Assembly (NCBI GenBank): GCA_021464245.1
Contig: JADCRB010000043.1
Span: 2,305,480 to 2,369,479, forward strand
DNA: 64,000 nucleotides
Reading direction: 5' to 3'
From: Carallia brachiata
Taxonomy: Eukaryota > Streptophyta > Magnoliopsida > Malpighiales > Rhizophoraceae
Both the position numbers and the translations under genes were made by a program. Below, piece by piece: positions 24,000-36,817 of the stretch; the first letter of the stretch is position 1; each line of letters begins with the position of its first letter. Under the pieces are notes generated by a model. That model ran no database searches and had not been told where the DNA came from. It saw only the letters and a list, made by a program, of their open reading frames with translations.

Positions 24000-26673
24000 T
24001 CACAAGGATGACAGAGAACTGGTCGTAGTAGCCGGCGGCCAAGGTGTAATGGTGGCATTATCTGTCCAGTTCTTTTCCCCCCAGTGCCATAACATGCTTT
24101 CCCAGAAGCAAAAATCCTCGAAGCAAGTTTTCAAACGCTTGTCTTTTATTTTGATTTTCCAATGACCATCAGTGTAATTAGCTTTCTCAGCTTGCCTTCG
24201 ATCCCACTCTAGTGCTGCCTTCTGTTTGGACCTAAGTAAGCAGTACTTTTGCAAGTTTTCTGGCATGGCATCGTGTGCTCTCCACCATGTTCTGTGAGCA
24301 ACATCACTGGCAAATTCCTGTAATATGTCGACATTCCAGTTGCAGTCATAGTCCCGGAAGCACAACCATGGTTTGTTGCCCAGATAGTGGAGAACATAAA
24401 GTACAGGGGGATCTGCTGCAAAGAGACGAGTTTTCATCTGTTTCTTCTCCTCCTCGTCACCCTCCCAAAAATGTTTCAAGAAATTCATGTGCTTAGGAAT
24501 CCGGTGCCACCATGTAAAGATCTCATTCAGGTACCCTTGATCCCCGCCATTGTAGGACTCAATCTCATTGATGTGGTCCATTAACAGTTGGAATGTACAA
24601 TTTGAGGGTTCAACCACCATTACACCTGAGTTGAACAGCGTAGCATTGTTTCCTATTGCAGATATCTCTGGCATCTCAAACAAAAAATCAATGTTTCTGA
24701 GAATAAGTAGGTCAGCATCAATGAAAATGATCTTGTCATAATCTGTCAACTGCCACAGACGAAATTTACTGTAATTCCATTCATTGTAAGCATCTTGTTC
24801 GGCTTTTGGGTTCCTGATTCTTTGGATTGTGTGAATTTTCCACCCTGCAGCCTCTAAGCCTCCTCTATGATACTCGCTAATTGTCTCATCAACAAGTATG
24901 ACAAGATCACGTGTTGAACCTGCCATGCGGATACTCTGTGCTGCAACAATGGCTCCACAGACATACATCTGGGCAGAATGTAGGATTGTTGCATAAGCTT
25001 CCCTGTGTGCCTTTTCTGAGTGAAAATTTTCTGTTGAGAAATATGAGGTCAGTTTTTTCTTGCACTACTTTGCCATTAAGAAGATAAACACGTCTGTAAC
25101 ACTAGTCAAATGTTAATGACTGACCAGCAAAATGTAATCAAGTAGTAGAATTGATCACTTTATATGCCATACTCATAGATCTTTATTGAAGCAGAAGTTT
25201 GGTATGTTTGCCATTTTTTTTATACTTGGATACTGCATCTCACTGATCTCGCTAATGATCATATTGTAAACAAGCAAATATGTATGGCCAACGTACTTGA
25301 CCAAATATTAGCCAACTCAACAAAGGTTAACTTTCCCCATCTTAGATATTCTATAACTACAATAAGACATAAGGAAAGAAAATTTGGGTAGTCAAATTTC
25401 AATTTATAACCAAAGAGGCAATAATAACAAGACATGCCATGAAGAAATTAAGAGGATAAAAAAAAAAAGAGTAGCTTGAAAACTAACCTTTAGCCTTGAG
25501 CGGAACTGTAAGCTCACATGACCCAACTGGAAGCTGTGTTTTTGCTCTCAGTGCATTTAGGTTGGGTTTATACAGCCACAAATTGCCTTGATGCAAAACA
25601 AGTTCCTTGCAGGTGAACAAGTTTGGTGTCGGGAAGCAGTCAGTCACCAAAAGCACATAAATTGGGCGATAACTTTTAGCAGAAGAAGCAAGCCTTGCTG
25701 CTGCAAGCTGCAAATGCAAGCGAGCTACATCCCTTGACCATCTTCCCGACTTATCGCATGGAAGTTTGACAGCAATAACATCAAGGCGTGGTTTGCCAGG
25801 AACTTTGAGTTTGGGCAATGAAGGGCAAGTGGGAACCTCAAAGTCTTCTTCTTCATCTATCCATTCAGGGTATAGGGATTCCCAAGTTACATTTCTCGCA
25901 ACACTGTCAAGGTTCAGAACTACATGCTCAATATCCGGTAAGAGCTGCTTCCAGTTATCAATCTCGCTGACATTAAAATTCAACAAGCCAATTCCTTGAT
26001 AATCAGCAGTGTCATTCAGTCTATCAATAAAGTCTGAAATCTGGTCCCAGTCAACCTCTGAAGTTGAGACATAACGGGGGTCGGCAGTGCCACCATCTAT
26101 TACAAAACTTGCCCTGCAATGCATGAATTAAAATTTCTCTTCAAAATATTGCAAGAGCTAAAGACCAAAAATCTTATGTCTTCTGCTAAAATTACAGTCA
26201 CAAAACAATATTTTCCCAATTCAACAGACAGTTAATCCACATCAGCCAACTACAAGTTTTAGGTCAATCATGGAACTTATTAGTAACAAAAAGCAAAAGG
26301 GGTTCCACAAAAATAGAAAAAGGAAGTGCCTGAAAGAGAAATAACACCTATAGTGACTGAAAGTGAAAAAAAAAAAAGAAAAAAAAGGAGCATACAAAGA
26401 CGATCGGGAAGTGGAGGGAGAATCGACAATGTGGACGGCGGGGGAGTGGAAGAGCGTGAACAAAGTCCCGAATGCGATGATTACAAGCACAAGTTTCAAA
26501 GTAGAAACCCTGCAAATCAGATTCTTATTATGCTGATGAATAGGAGAAGACAGGGCGGAGGCCGCGGTGGTGGTGGTGGTGGTGGTGGCCTTTTCAATAT
26601 CTCTGAGATCCCTATCTCTATCTCTCAGTAATCTTCTTCTGTTGGTGTCATCACTGTCCCAAGAATAAGGCAT
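24000..26673 (-). CDS. GUX: Xylan alpha-glucuronosyltransferase, GT8 family (GUX1/GUX3 type)
   Basis: Golgi type II membrane enzyme that transfers glucuronic acid from UDP-GlcA to xylan in wall synthesis. Exons: 26396-26673, 25488-26113, 24000-25030; phases 2 and 1 agree; the product is 644 residues, close to the family length of about 600-660. The N-terminus has an Arg/Asp-rich stretch and a poly-Thr run. One membrane anchor follows, around residues 55-75. Then comes a region with NVTWESLYPEWIDEE, typical of GUX proteins. The GT8 catalytic domain in exon 3 has the DXD motif as FIDADLLILRN, then NGGDQGYLNEIF and HYLGNKPW. The C-terminal WHWGEKNWTDN is GUX-specific. No frame break was found. 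Whether it is orthologous to GUX1 or GUX3 is not settled. Confidence 0.93.
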
Positions 26674-26793
26674 CCACTAAATCAAAAAACTACACCAACC
26701 CAAGAAACAAAAACAACAACAACAACAAAAAAACAAGAACAAGAAGAAACAAAAAGGAACAAATGTGCAATGGAATGTCTGTCGAAAATCGAA

Positions 26794-26946
26794 TCAGACC
26801 ACATAAAAAAAAAAAAAAAGAAGAGTTGGGGAATGAACTGACGTAGCAGAAGAGAGACGGAGTCTGGGCTCGACGGATCCAGGGGAGGCTCCTCCTTCTC
26901 CTCCTCTGCCGCCTCTTCCTCCTCCTCCTCCTCCTCCTCCTCTCAT
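26794..26946 (-). promoter_or_regulatory. Possible Gly-rich upstream ORF in the GUX leader
   Basis: An ATG at 26946 opens a 50-codon frame. It begins with eight Gly codons from a GGA microsatellite (26918-26940) and ends with TGA at 26794-26796, upstream of the main start at 26673. If the transcript begins upstream of 26946 this would be a uORF. A leader intron could remove it. The transcription start is not visible. Confidence 0.35.
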
Positions 26947-29900
26947 GTTGCCTTATTCAATTGCTCAATCTCCTGTTTTGGAGGAATACAAAGAGAGAGA
27001 GAGAGAGGACCATCTTCTTTTTTCTTTTGTTTTTTTTTTAATACAAATGTGGACTTTTCTTTTACCTTTTTTCTTGTATCAAGACAAAGAGAAAGTGCAA
27101 TTTCAAGGCAACAACAGAGATAGAGCTGTTGGAGTCCGAGGCTGTAAAAAATTCTTTGAAATTATCTGGACTTGGTCTTGGTTGGAGGCCGTTACGGGTT
27201 GGTAATCACTAATCAGTGTCAGAAAATTGTTATTCCGTTTAAGAAAAACGTTAATAGCTAGGAGAATTTTATTCAGATGAATATTTATAATGTAATAAAA
27301 TTTTAATTTTAAATAATAAAATTTATATTTTATATAATAATAATTTTATTATTTTATTTTTTATCACTTAAAACATAAATATTATTATTTATAATTAAAA
27401 TTTTATAATCCGAACTCTTAGGTTTAATGCTTCCCTGCCTATTACAAGTCAAACTCTGCCTTTAAGTCTGACTGTGACTTGGGGGTACACGCCAATCTCA
27501 TTAACGTTTTAAGATTAAAAATCCAACTTATCATCTCTTTAATGATTCGACCTCAATAATGTTAGTCGTTAATGTTTCATTTCAAACCAGATTAAAAAAT
27601 TGATAAATAAAATTAAGTGAATCAGTTATACCAAGCAAAACCCAACTTTAGCGGGTAGCATTAATGCTGCAGCAAAAACAACAACAACCAACAAGGACAG
27701 AATTAGATGAGATGGGACAGAATTAGATGAGATGGCTTTGGATTTGCAGTAATGGGTAGGTAGGCTATGGGGCCTTTATTTTTTTTTTTTGTTACAGCTA
27801 TTCTTTCTTTTTTTATTCGGCACTTTTTTTTTAAAAAAAAAAAGACTACTATTTAACTGTAAAATTTAATAATTATAAGTAGTTGCAGTATACGACATAA
27901 TAGATAAAATATATAATATTTTTTATATTTATAAAAAATATACGACATATTAAAAAGAAATATAAGACTCATCTAAATAGTCATATACTTCTTTTCTCTA
28001 ATTAAAAAATTTTGGTTCTTAATAACTATTCATACGATAAATATAATTTTTTTTAACTTATCGTACAATTTGTTTATAATTACTCTAATACCTCGTATAT
28101 TTTATCTGTTTACACGAGTCGTATACTTTTATTTGACATGTCATGTATTTTCTTTATAAATATAAAAAAATATCATATATTTCATCTACTGTGTAACATA
28201 CTGCAGTTAATTATAGTAACTAAATTTTACAACTATAAAATTTTTTTGTTATAATAAACATTTGTGAATTCAATCAACAATGAATGGCAAGTATGATTGA
28301 GATTTGAGAAGAATGTCTAACTGCCTTCCCACTAAATTTTTTGAACCAAGCCTTCCTACTGATTAGTTCTTTGTCTTCAAGAGAACATAATTGGTGTATG
28401 ACTTATTAACCTTTCTTGCATTTCATAATCATGATGACGTTATGATATTATATCAACTTTACCCGATCAATATTCGATTCTCTTTTCTCCTTTCATTTTT
28501 TAAACTTTTTTTTCCCTCTTTATCTTGCTTGAGTGACCTAGGCTTAAATTTTGGGTAACTTTAGTCACATAAAATGAAACCCATAGTAAAAAAAAAACAA
28601 AGAAAGGGAATCTTTAATCGTATAATGAATGTAGGAAGTATGGTTTCAACTATACGTTGGTTGGGTTTCAAAAGTGTGGTTTAAACTATACCTATCAAGT
28701 ATTTCTTTAATTGGTGTCAATTAAACCACTTTAACCATCGTGTTAATTAACTATTAGTAAAAGGGGCAATGTGTTACTCAAACTAAAAGCTTAAGGCTCG
28801 CAAGATGCAAGAAAATTGAAAATCCAATTATGAAAATGAGTCCAAAGCATAAGAACTAGATTTGACCTATAAGGTTCGCATTATACAAGAGCAATGCATA
28901 TACTTATTATACTTGATTTATCAAAATTCTAGCTGTGTATTTCGAGTAATGAAATTCACGAAAACCAAAATTTGCAAGCCTCGCCTACCCTGTAAGTCAC
29001 TCTTTGCTAAATGGGCTCACAAAAAGGTCAAACCACATAAGGAAAAAAACAATGCTTCGTTTCGACCAATTAAGTCATAAATAAATGATTGAAAATGGGC
29101 GTCGCAACTCGCAATCCGTCGTTATTCTTTTGTGACTCCCCCTTCCAAATCATCTCCCACTATTTTTGGGTTTTCTTCGATATTCTCCGAGATATGGGTC
29201 CAACAGATTATCAACTGGATTTGTTCATCTACTTGGGAAGGCCCAATGAGACATTATATTTTTGAGCCAAAGCCCGACCCAACTACTTCTTCTCGCTTTT
29301 TTTTTCTTTCTAATATTTAATGACGTCGCCTTTTCTGACCCCCCCCCAAAAAAAATAAAGTGTTGCAATGGCCTCTTAATTCACCTTTTTGTGCATTTTG
29401 GGTCTAAATTAAAAGTGATAAAAAATATTCTAATTCATTGGTATTGGAGTTGTTTTTAGAACTAAAAATTTGAATTTGTATCTCACTTAAAACCAATTAA
29501 CAAAAAAACAAAAATGATAAAACCGAGTGTACTACGGCTCGTTGAGAGATGTCAGTCCATTTGTTGACCATTCGGTTGCATGGTGTTGCGTGGTGGAGTG
29601 TGGTAAAGGCAAAGTTCTCACTTCCACATAGCTTGATTCTTCCAGCAGACCACTACAAATTTGCACTGATTTTGCTTGGTTAGGAGGGATGGAGGGCTGG
29701 CAATTAGGCAAGCCAGATTTCTCTGCCGATCTTATGCCAAGATCAACCTATGCATCCTACTAGAAAAAGGTTTTGTAACTTCCCATACCCCAAAAGAGTC
29801 TTTCCTTCTTTGTCCTTTTCTATTTTTCCCACCTAGTACTTTCATTAATGTTTATGTCCATTTAAATGTGGCATTATTAAGTTAGTTATTAGTGAAATCA

Positions 29901-32797
29901 AATGAGTTAACCAGCATTTTGTTAAGTCTTGATCCTTGACTTCTTGTTTAAACTTTTTGTCTTCATACCAGTTACCAAAAACGAAAGTAACAGATGGTGG
30001 AAAGTGTCAACTTGCTACGTAATTAGGCATTGACTTTGGTTATCCAGATGATCATGGTAAGGTGATCATAAGCTCACCCACATGCCACATATGCATGTAT
30101 GTGCATTAATGAAAAAAGTGTATGGATGCACATCGAAAATACTTTATGGGTATATAGGTAAAAATATAAAAAATATGTAATAATTTAAATTATTAAATTA
30201 TAAAAAATATATTAAATTAAAAAAATATAATATAAATAAAATATTAATATTATTAAATTAATTATATATTTTTATACGTTCTATTAAGTGTATTTATATA
30301 ATTAAACTTTACATAAATGTATTTCCATTTCTTTACAACAAAGAAAACTCTCCCTAGATTAGGCAAAGCAAATCCTGTTAGTTTGCAGACATAGGTTAGC
30401 CTTTGCAGGTACTTACATTATAGCAGTAGGCAAATCCGACTAAGAAGCAGGCAACTGGTACGGAGTTGTTCCGGCGGATGTCAGTCGCAGCATCCATCCT
30501 TTTACCTCCCGATGGAAGGGAATTTCTGTTGCAGGTAGCTTAGCTAGTGAATAAACTTTGGATTCTGCATTGATTATCTTGTCTGCTGTGTCTGCGATCT
30601 ATGATTATAGCGGCAGTCATCTGAGTCTACAAACTAGCATTAGCAGTTGCTGCAGCCATATAGCATACTGAATCCACAATCTCTGCACACTACCTTTTTT
30701 TTTTTTTTTTTTTTTTATCACTTTTAACAGAATTAATTAAAATTTTTAATAAAATTTTTTAATTTTATATTTAACTTTAAATAATTTTTTTTTATTTGAG
30801 ATTACATTAGTACGTTTAGTAAAGTATGTAAAAATTATGTAATTAATCAAACGATATTCTAACAATTTATTTATTTTTATTTTAAATTTAATATATTTTT
30901 TATAATTTTGATATTAAGAATATTATGTGTGATGTTAAAAAAATCATTTTGAAAAAGAAACTCTGCTCCGTAACTCTCTCTGCGCGTGTTCCTCGCTTCC
31001 TGACAATTATGAACTTGTCATTTCACATTAAACTGCGCTGAAGATAGCTGGATGAGTCGGATTCTTGAATCAGAAACCTACATCGAAATTAGGAAGTAGC
31101 GGAGATAAAAGTGATAAATGGACACTATTTAATGAAATACAATTGATAGAACAAAATTGTTTTACTTTTTCTCTTAATTAATTTTATTTATTTTTGTTCA
31201 GTTTCTGGCTAGTTTTCTTTTACCAATTATTTTTATACAATATATTTGGAATATAACTCATGAAAAATATTTTAATATGTAAAAAATTTTCACATGAATT
31301 TAAGACAAAGCTTCTTTCGTTCAACGATTGCCTTTTCTTTTGGATATAATGGACAATATTTTCTATCTGCTTTGCTGACTTTAAAACATTTCGCTAAAAT
31401 TCAAGCTTTCGCTATGATCCACATTGGATGTTTGTCACTTACAGATATGGGATATTGACGGTATGGCTCTCCAATTTTTCTTACTTGGAAGCCAAATCAC
31501 TCATCTCTCTCTCTCTGTCTCTCTCTCTCTCAATAATTAAGTTAATTCCTATTTATCAAAAAATAACATGGAAGTTTCTCTCAAGGACTAAAACATCTTA
31601 TATTTTTCTGGCAAATCCAAAACACTTCACGGGATTGTAATTTTGCCAGTCTTTTTTTTTCTTTTTTGTTTAAAAAATAAGAAAATATAGGTAGTATCTT
31701 ATACATTCGTTAGAGATGATTATGCTTAGTGCAATGTAGGGTGAGTCGGGTTATTACATTGAACTGTGAGAAAGCAAATTTTATACTGTGTTCCTAACAA
31801 CTCATTAACAGGGATGGATGCAGAAGAATTTTTGAGGGGGAGCAAATATAGATATATACATATACAAAAGATAAAATATAAAAATATCATATTAAATTAA
31901 ATAATAAACATCAAAATTATATTTTGTTATCTTTTTAATTTTTAATAATCGAATATAATTTTTTTTGTATAAGTAAATATTCAATTATTTAATAATATAT
32001 TATCATATAATTGTGCAATTCTCACAAGCCAATTTTTTTATTATATTTATTGTAATCGATAAATTTAAAGTCAATTTTACGAACAAAGACACATTTAAAA
32101 ATACAATGTGTTTTAGAAACATTTTTCTATTTATTATCTATAGCAAATAATTTGTATGACATTAAAAAAAAAATCTTAAAGACAATATAAATGAGCAAAA
32201 TTTATTCAAAAAATTAATAAAAAAGTAATAGCATATGTGGAAAGAAGACTTAAAAAAAAAGACATTTTAAAGCAAAAATAAATAAAACAGTAAGGAAAAT
32301 AAAAGCGTTTAAGGAAGAAAACATAAAAAGCGTGGACGGAATCCAAAAAAAACAAACAATGAAACAGCGGTTAAGGGGAAAAAAAAAATAACTGCCTAAA
32401 AGAATCCAATAGGAATCAAAACTTGGACAGGGAAGGAGGGACAAAATGGCCTAACCAGTTGGAATAGATCTTGAGATGTTGCTCCTTTTCTAGAGCATTA
32501 ATAATATATTAACAGAATTTAGGAACAACTGTCCCACTCTGGTTCTTACTTAAAGCCGTCCCTACTCATCAACTCTTCGAGCAAACATACATTTAACTCT
32601 TAATAAAATTTATAACTCATAATTTTATGTTACGAATAAAATTTTTTAGTCACTAAATCAGGGCTGAATTTTCTTTATCATTTTTAATTTTTCATTGAAT
32701 ATAACACTTTTATATGAACCGACGGTTTTTTTTTTCTATAAACAGGGTTCCGTATGCTGTCAGTGTATACAAGGGATCACACTGGAAAAACGCGTTA
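26947..32797. other. Gene-poor region
   Basis: 26947-27200 is probably GUX promoter or leader, with a (GA) run near 26994. Beyond that no gene was recognised. A foldback element lies at 27844-28240. 30360-30690 is a GC-richer island without a convincing frame. CT microsatellites lie at 31500-31530. The rest is AT-rich with poly-A/T runs. Confidence 0.55.
27844..28240. mobile_element. Foldback MITE with about 85-bp terminal inverted repeats
   Basis: The left arm (about 27848-27935, containing TTGCAGTATACGACATA) is the imperfect inverse of the right arm (about 28150-28238, containing CATACTGCAGTTAATTATAG). The interior is AT-rich and non-coding. The exact ends and target duplication are obscured by flanking A/T runs. 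Confidence 0.65.
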
Positions 32798-32802
32798 CAT
32801 TT

Positions 32803-33047
32803 TGTAAACTAATCAAAAAAAAAAAAAAAATTATTATATGGTTGGCAGCCGCCAACCTTGAAGGCTGGCAGCTGCCAACCTAATTAATGCCACCAACCAT
32901 TTGGTTGGTGGCTGGCAGGCTTGGGGGAGGCCTATAAATGGCCTCCCCCCAATTAATAGGCAGCAAGCAGAGAAGAGAAAAGAAAAAAAAAAAAAAAGAG
33001 AAGCCAGCAGCGAAGCGCGCAAGAAAAAAAAAAAAAAGAAAAAAAAG

Positions 33048-33094
<47 letters not shown>

Positions 33095-33500
33095 AGAGAT
33101 AGTAAAAAAAAAAAAAATCGAAATATTACAAATCCGGCTGGGATTAAACCTCATACGGCCCTCAGCAAAATCCAGGCAACTCATCCGAGAACAAGTCCAT
33201 TCGACCCTCGGTGAAATTAAGTCAGATCAGCTCAGATCGAGTCTCTACGGTTCCTAAACGTAGTCAAAACATCCAAATCAGACACAGTTTCAGTCTATCC
33301 AGTTCAAGAAAAAGCGGTGGAAATTATTTCTGTCCAGATCAAGCTCGTGCAGCCCTTGACGGAGTCAAAAAAGGAACACTAATCGGAGGATCTACGGAGA
33401 TCGACCCCACGTAAATTTTCTTTTACTTTACAATTTTTATTTGTAATTTATTTTTGTATTTTCGAGTTTAATTGTTTTAGCTCGAAATTTACGCTTTACA
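32803..33500 (+). repeat. 5' LTR (698 bp)
   Basis: Begins TGTAAACTAATC and ends GCTTTACA. It contains tandem palindromes, then a TATA box (32933-32939) placed exactly between two perfect 10-bp inverted arms (32923-32932 and 32940-32949). A long A-rich tract with poly-A runs occupies 32980-33115. Relative to the 3' LTR it has about 28 extra bp near 32850. Confidence 0.95.
32923..32949 (+). promoter_or_regulatory. LTR TATA box inside a perfect palindrome
   Basis: GGGGGAGGCC, then TATAAAT, then GGCCTCCCCC: ten paired bases on each side of the TATA box. The same arrangement is kept in the 3' LTR at about 42931-42957. Just upstream, CACCAACCA TT TGGTTGGTG forms another inverted repeat. Confidence 0.8.
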
Positions 33501-33506
33501 AATTTT

Positions 33507-33524
33507 TGGCACGCTCGGTGGGAC
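33507..33524 (+). other. Primer-binding site
   Basis: TGGCACGCTCGGTGGGAC begins six bases after the 5' LTR end. It starts with TGG, the complement of tRNA CCA. The tRNA was not identified. Confidence 0.6.
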
Positions 33525-33544
33525 AACTTCACCTCCCATCTCTT

Positions 33545-33726
33545 GTTCCTAAAAAAAAAAAAGAGGTAAAAGGGGAGAGAGAAAAAAAAAAGTAAAAAAA
33601 AAAAAAAAGTAAAAAGTAAAAAGTAAAAAAAAAAGTAAAGTAAAAAGTAAAAAAAAGTAAAAAGTAAAAAAAAAAGTAAAAAGTAAAAAAGTAAAGTAAA
33701 AAAGAAAAAAAAAAAAAAAAAAAAAA
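33545..33726 (+). repeat. AGTAAAA-type low-complexity leader repeat
   Basis: Short tandem AAGTAAA units interspersed with A-runs between primer site and gag. Confidence 0.8.
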
Positions 33727-33750
33727 TTTTACAGGTGTTCAGCACATCAA

Positions 33751-35452
33751 ATGGCACCGAAAAGGAGTACAACTGCTGCCACAAAAAAGAAGGCAACGGC
33801 TCCATTGCCTGCATCAACTACCCTACCTGGGTACGCAGGTCCAGAAACCCGGGGACGGACACAATTTCTTGCCGTCCAAACCCGACAAAATGTCGAAATG
33901 GAGAGTCCACAGCGCACAACAGGATCTCTCCCCTGACTCTCTTGCCGCATGGAGGAGTCGATCACCCACCCCGATCGAAATCGGGGGCAACACGACGAAG
34001 CCTGCTCAACAAAATCCGACTCACACAGAAGAATCAGAAGAGTTTTCTCCCCCAGTCTTTCCCGGAGCCTCATCTGTTGCCGTCATGATGACCAACACAA
34101 CCAGCACAGAGGAAAGATTTCAGAATTGGAGAACAAAATTTTGCTGCATCAGAGTCGTGGAGGAAAAAGATCAACAGATCGCAGCTCTCAAAGGAAAAGC
34201 CCCGATCCAAGTTGATCCCGAAATCCGCGAGGAGCAACCATATCCACCCGGTTTCACTCCAGAAGCCACACCAGCCGACGTCTTCCCTGCAGAAAAGCGA
34301 CCAGGTAGTTCTACACAGCTGCCACCCTCAAATTCTGTAGCTTCGCTATCTGTTCAACAATTGCAGGAAATGATAGCCAATACGATCCGACTGCAACAAG
34401 CTACATCCTTCCAAGGATCACAGATGTACGTCAAACCGTACACCAGACGGATCGAAAGTCTCAACATGCCCTTGGGCTACCAGCCGCCCAAATTTCAACA
34501 ATTCGACGGACGAGGCGATCCCAAACAGCACATCGCCCACTTCGTTGAAACCTGCAACAACGCAGGGACTTACGGAGATCTCTTGGTGAAGCAGTTTGTT
34601 CGTTCACTCAGGGAGACCGCTTTCACCTGGTTCATAAATCTTGAACCAGAATCGATCGACAGTTGGGAACAGCTACAACGAGAGTTCCTCAACAGATTTT
34701 TCAGCACTCGAAGGACGGTAAGTATGATGGAGCTTACCAGCACCAAACAAAGGAAAGGAGAGCCCGTTGTCGAATACATCAACAGATGGCGTGCCCTCAG
34801 CTTGGACTGCAAAGATCGCCTGACGGAGACTTCTGCCGTAGAGATGTGCATCCAGGGAATGCATTGGGAGCTGTTATACATCCTGCAGGGTGTCAAACCC
34901 CGAACTTTCGAAGAACTGGCGACCCGCGCACATGATATGGAGATAAGCATCCAGACTTCCGGAGGCACGGTTCCCATCCAGTTGGACCAGCAAGGGGGCA
35001 GAAGGGAGATTAAGAAACCCAACAGCTCCGGAAAAGGAAAGAAGTGATGAGCTGTTGAAGCCGCACCAGTAAAAGTGGGCGCCAAAGCTAAGGTAAATCC
35101 TCCGACCCAAATAACTCAGCCAAAACAACAGGAAAGGCGGAAGGTGACATTGCGAGAGCTGGAGCAGAAGCAGTATCCATTCCCCGACTCAGACGTCCCC
35201 GACATTCTTGAACAACTCTTGGAGGCGAAGCTGATCGAACTCCCAGAGTGCAAGCGGCCGAATGAAAAGGATCGAGTCAGCGATCCAAGATTCTGCAAAT
35301 ATCACCGGATAGTAAGTCATCCGACGGAAAAGTGTTTCGTCCTGAAGGAGCTAATCATGAAGCTCAAAAGCCAGAATAAAATCATTCTGGACCAGGAAGG
35401 CGTAACCTCGGCAAACCAACCACCATCACTTCAAAACCATCAGAAGAGGTGA
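33751..35452 (+). pseudogene. gag of the Tat element, frameshifted
   Basis: Nucleocapsid polyprotein region. The initiator frame opens at 33751 and is broken near 33930. The next frame runs to a stop at 35045-35047 and carries the retrotransposon gag domain (about 34440-34950, motif QREFLNRFFS). A third frame (35075-35452) carries a Cys/His knuckle-like segment, CKYHRIVSHPTEKC. At least two one-base shifts separate the parts. Confidence 0.85.
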
Positions 35453-35679
35453 CACACCGTAAGGAGGAGCCGCTCGACAACAAAAAGTCGACAACGGAGA
35501 AGGTATATGAAGCTCTCCAAACCCTTCTCGCTAACCCTCAGCTTTTAGCTTTGCAATCAACAGAAGTGTGGCAAAATCAAGTCAGCAATACTCTCCAGAC
35601 CTCAGCTGAATCAGCCATCAGTAATAGCTCACGGAGCAACAGGCGGACCAAAATCACGTCGGATGTTACTCTGCTATCT

Positions 35680-36389
35680 CATTTTCAGATGAGGATCTCC
35701 TGCTGGGGTCCAAACCCCACAATCGGCCGCTGTATGTATCAGGCTATGTGAGAGAACAGAAGGTTCGACGTATTCTGATCGACGATGGCTCAGCAGTCAA
35801 TATTATCCCAAAATCCACCATAAAGGAGCTCGGCATCGGCATTGATGAATTATCAGACAGCCGCTTGATGATTCATGGCTTTAATCAAGGAGGACAGAAA
35901 GCAATTGGGATGATTCGCTTGGAGCTAACTATCGGTAATCTCACTTCTAGCACTCTATTTCACGTGATTGATGCACGTACCACATATAAGATGTTGCTAG
36001 GACGACCGTGGATTCATGGAAATGGAGTTGTGCTCTCAAGCCTGCATCAGTGCTTCAAGTACTACAATGGTGGCGTTCAAAAGGTCAATGCTGACTTAAA
36101 GCCGTTCGATGATGCTGAATCACATTTGGCGGATGCAGTCTTCTACACTGACACAGACAATCCGGAGATCATTCCGTCAAAAGCTACTTGGACTGGGGGC
36201 ATCCACAAAAAGGGAAAAGCTGTCGAAGAACCTGCCAATGCCCAACCCCAGGCTCCAACAAATGAAAAGCTGCCACAGCCTGCTGAACCGTCCGAAGGAT
36301 GTTGCATCTTCAAGCTCCACTCCAGTCCTACGCTATGTGCCGAAGTCACGACGCTCAGAAGGTCAACCCCCTTTCTCTTATTGTATTGA
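35680..36389 (+). pseudogene. Aspartic protease domain of the Tat element
   Basis: Preceded by an LLLGSKPHNRPLYVSGYV-like stretch in another frame, then the active-site region ILIDDGSAVNIIP at about 35770-35810 and the LLGRPWIH flap region near 36000. It is retropepsin-like and typical of plant gypsy elements. Frames are interrupted on both sides. Confidence 0.85.
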
Positions 36390-36817
36390 TCTTAAACAGG
36401 AGCAAGGTCATAGCCAACCCAAAACAAAGGAGCTGCACAACCTGAAGGAGACTTACACTCTGCCGATACCAAAGATTGAGCCGGTTTTGTCTTCAAAACC
36501 ATTAAAAGGCTTCGTCAAACCACACACGGGGGCAGTCGAAGGCGGCTCACTTCCAGAAAGAAGAACACATGAAGGATTTGATCCTAATGCATACAAGCTT
36601 TGGCAAAGGCGGGCTATGACTTTTCAAACCCGAGCACAATGGGTACGCTGCCGTCCACACATGGCGCCGCTTCTCAAACATCACAGTCCCGACCTGGCTT
36701 GGGCTATCAGGAGAAGTCACCTGTGCGGATCACGCTAAAGAGTCGAAGCCGACCAGCTGATGCACGTCATCACCACCACAACCCGACAAGACAGGCTTAT
36801 CCAGTCAAACAAAGAAG

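Noticed and set aside
26326..26631. Plus-strand Gly-rich 101-codon ORF
   Set aside because: Antisense of GUX exon 1 and its poly-Thr repeat.
32834..33257. Poly-Lys and poly-Phe ORFs over the LTR A-tracts
   Set aside because: Pure translation of poly-A/poly-T in the LTR, repeated in the other LTR.
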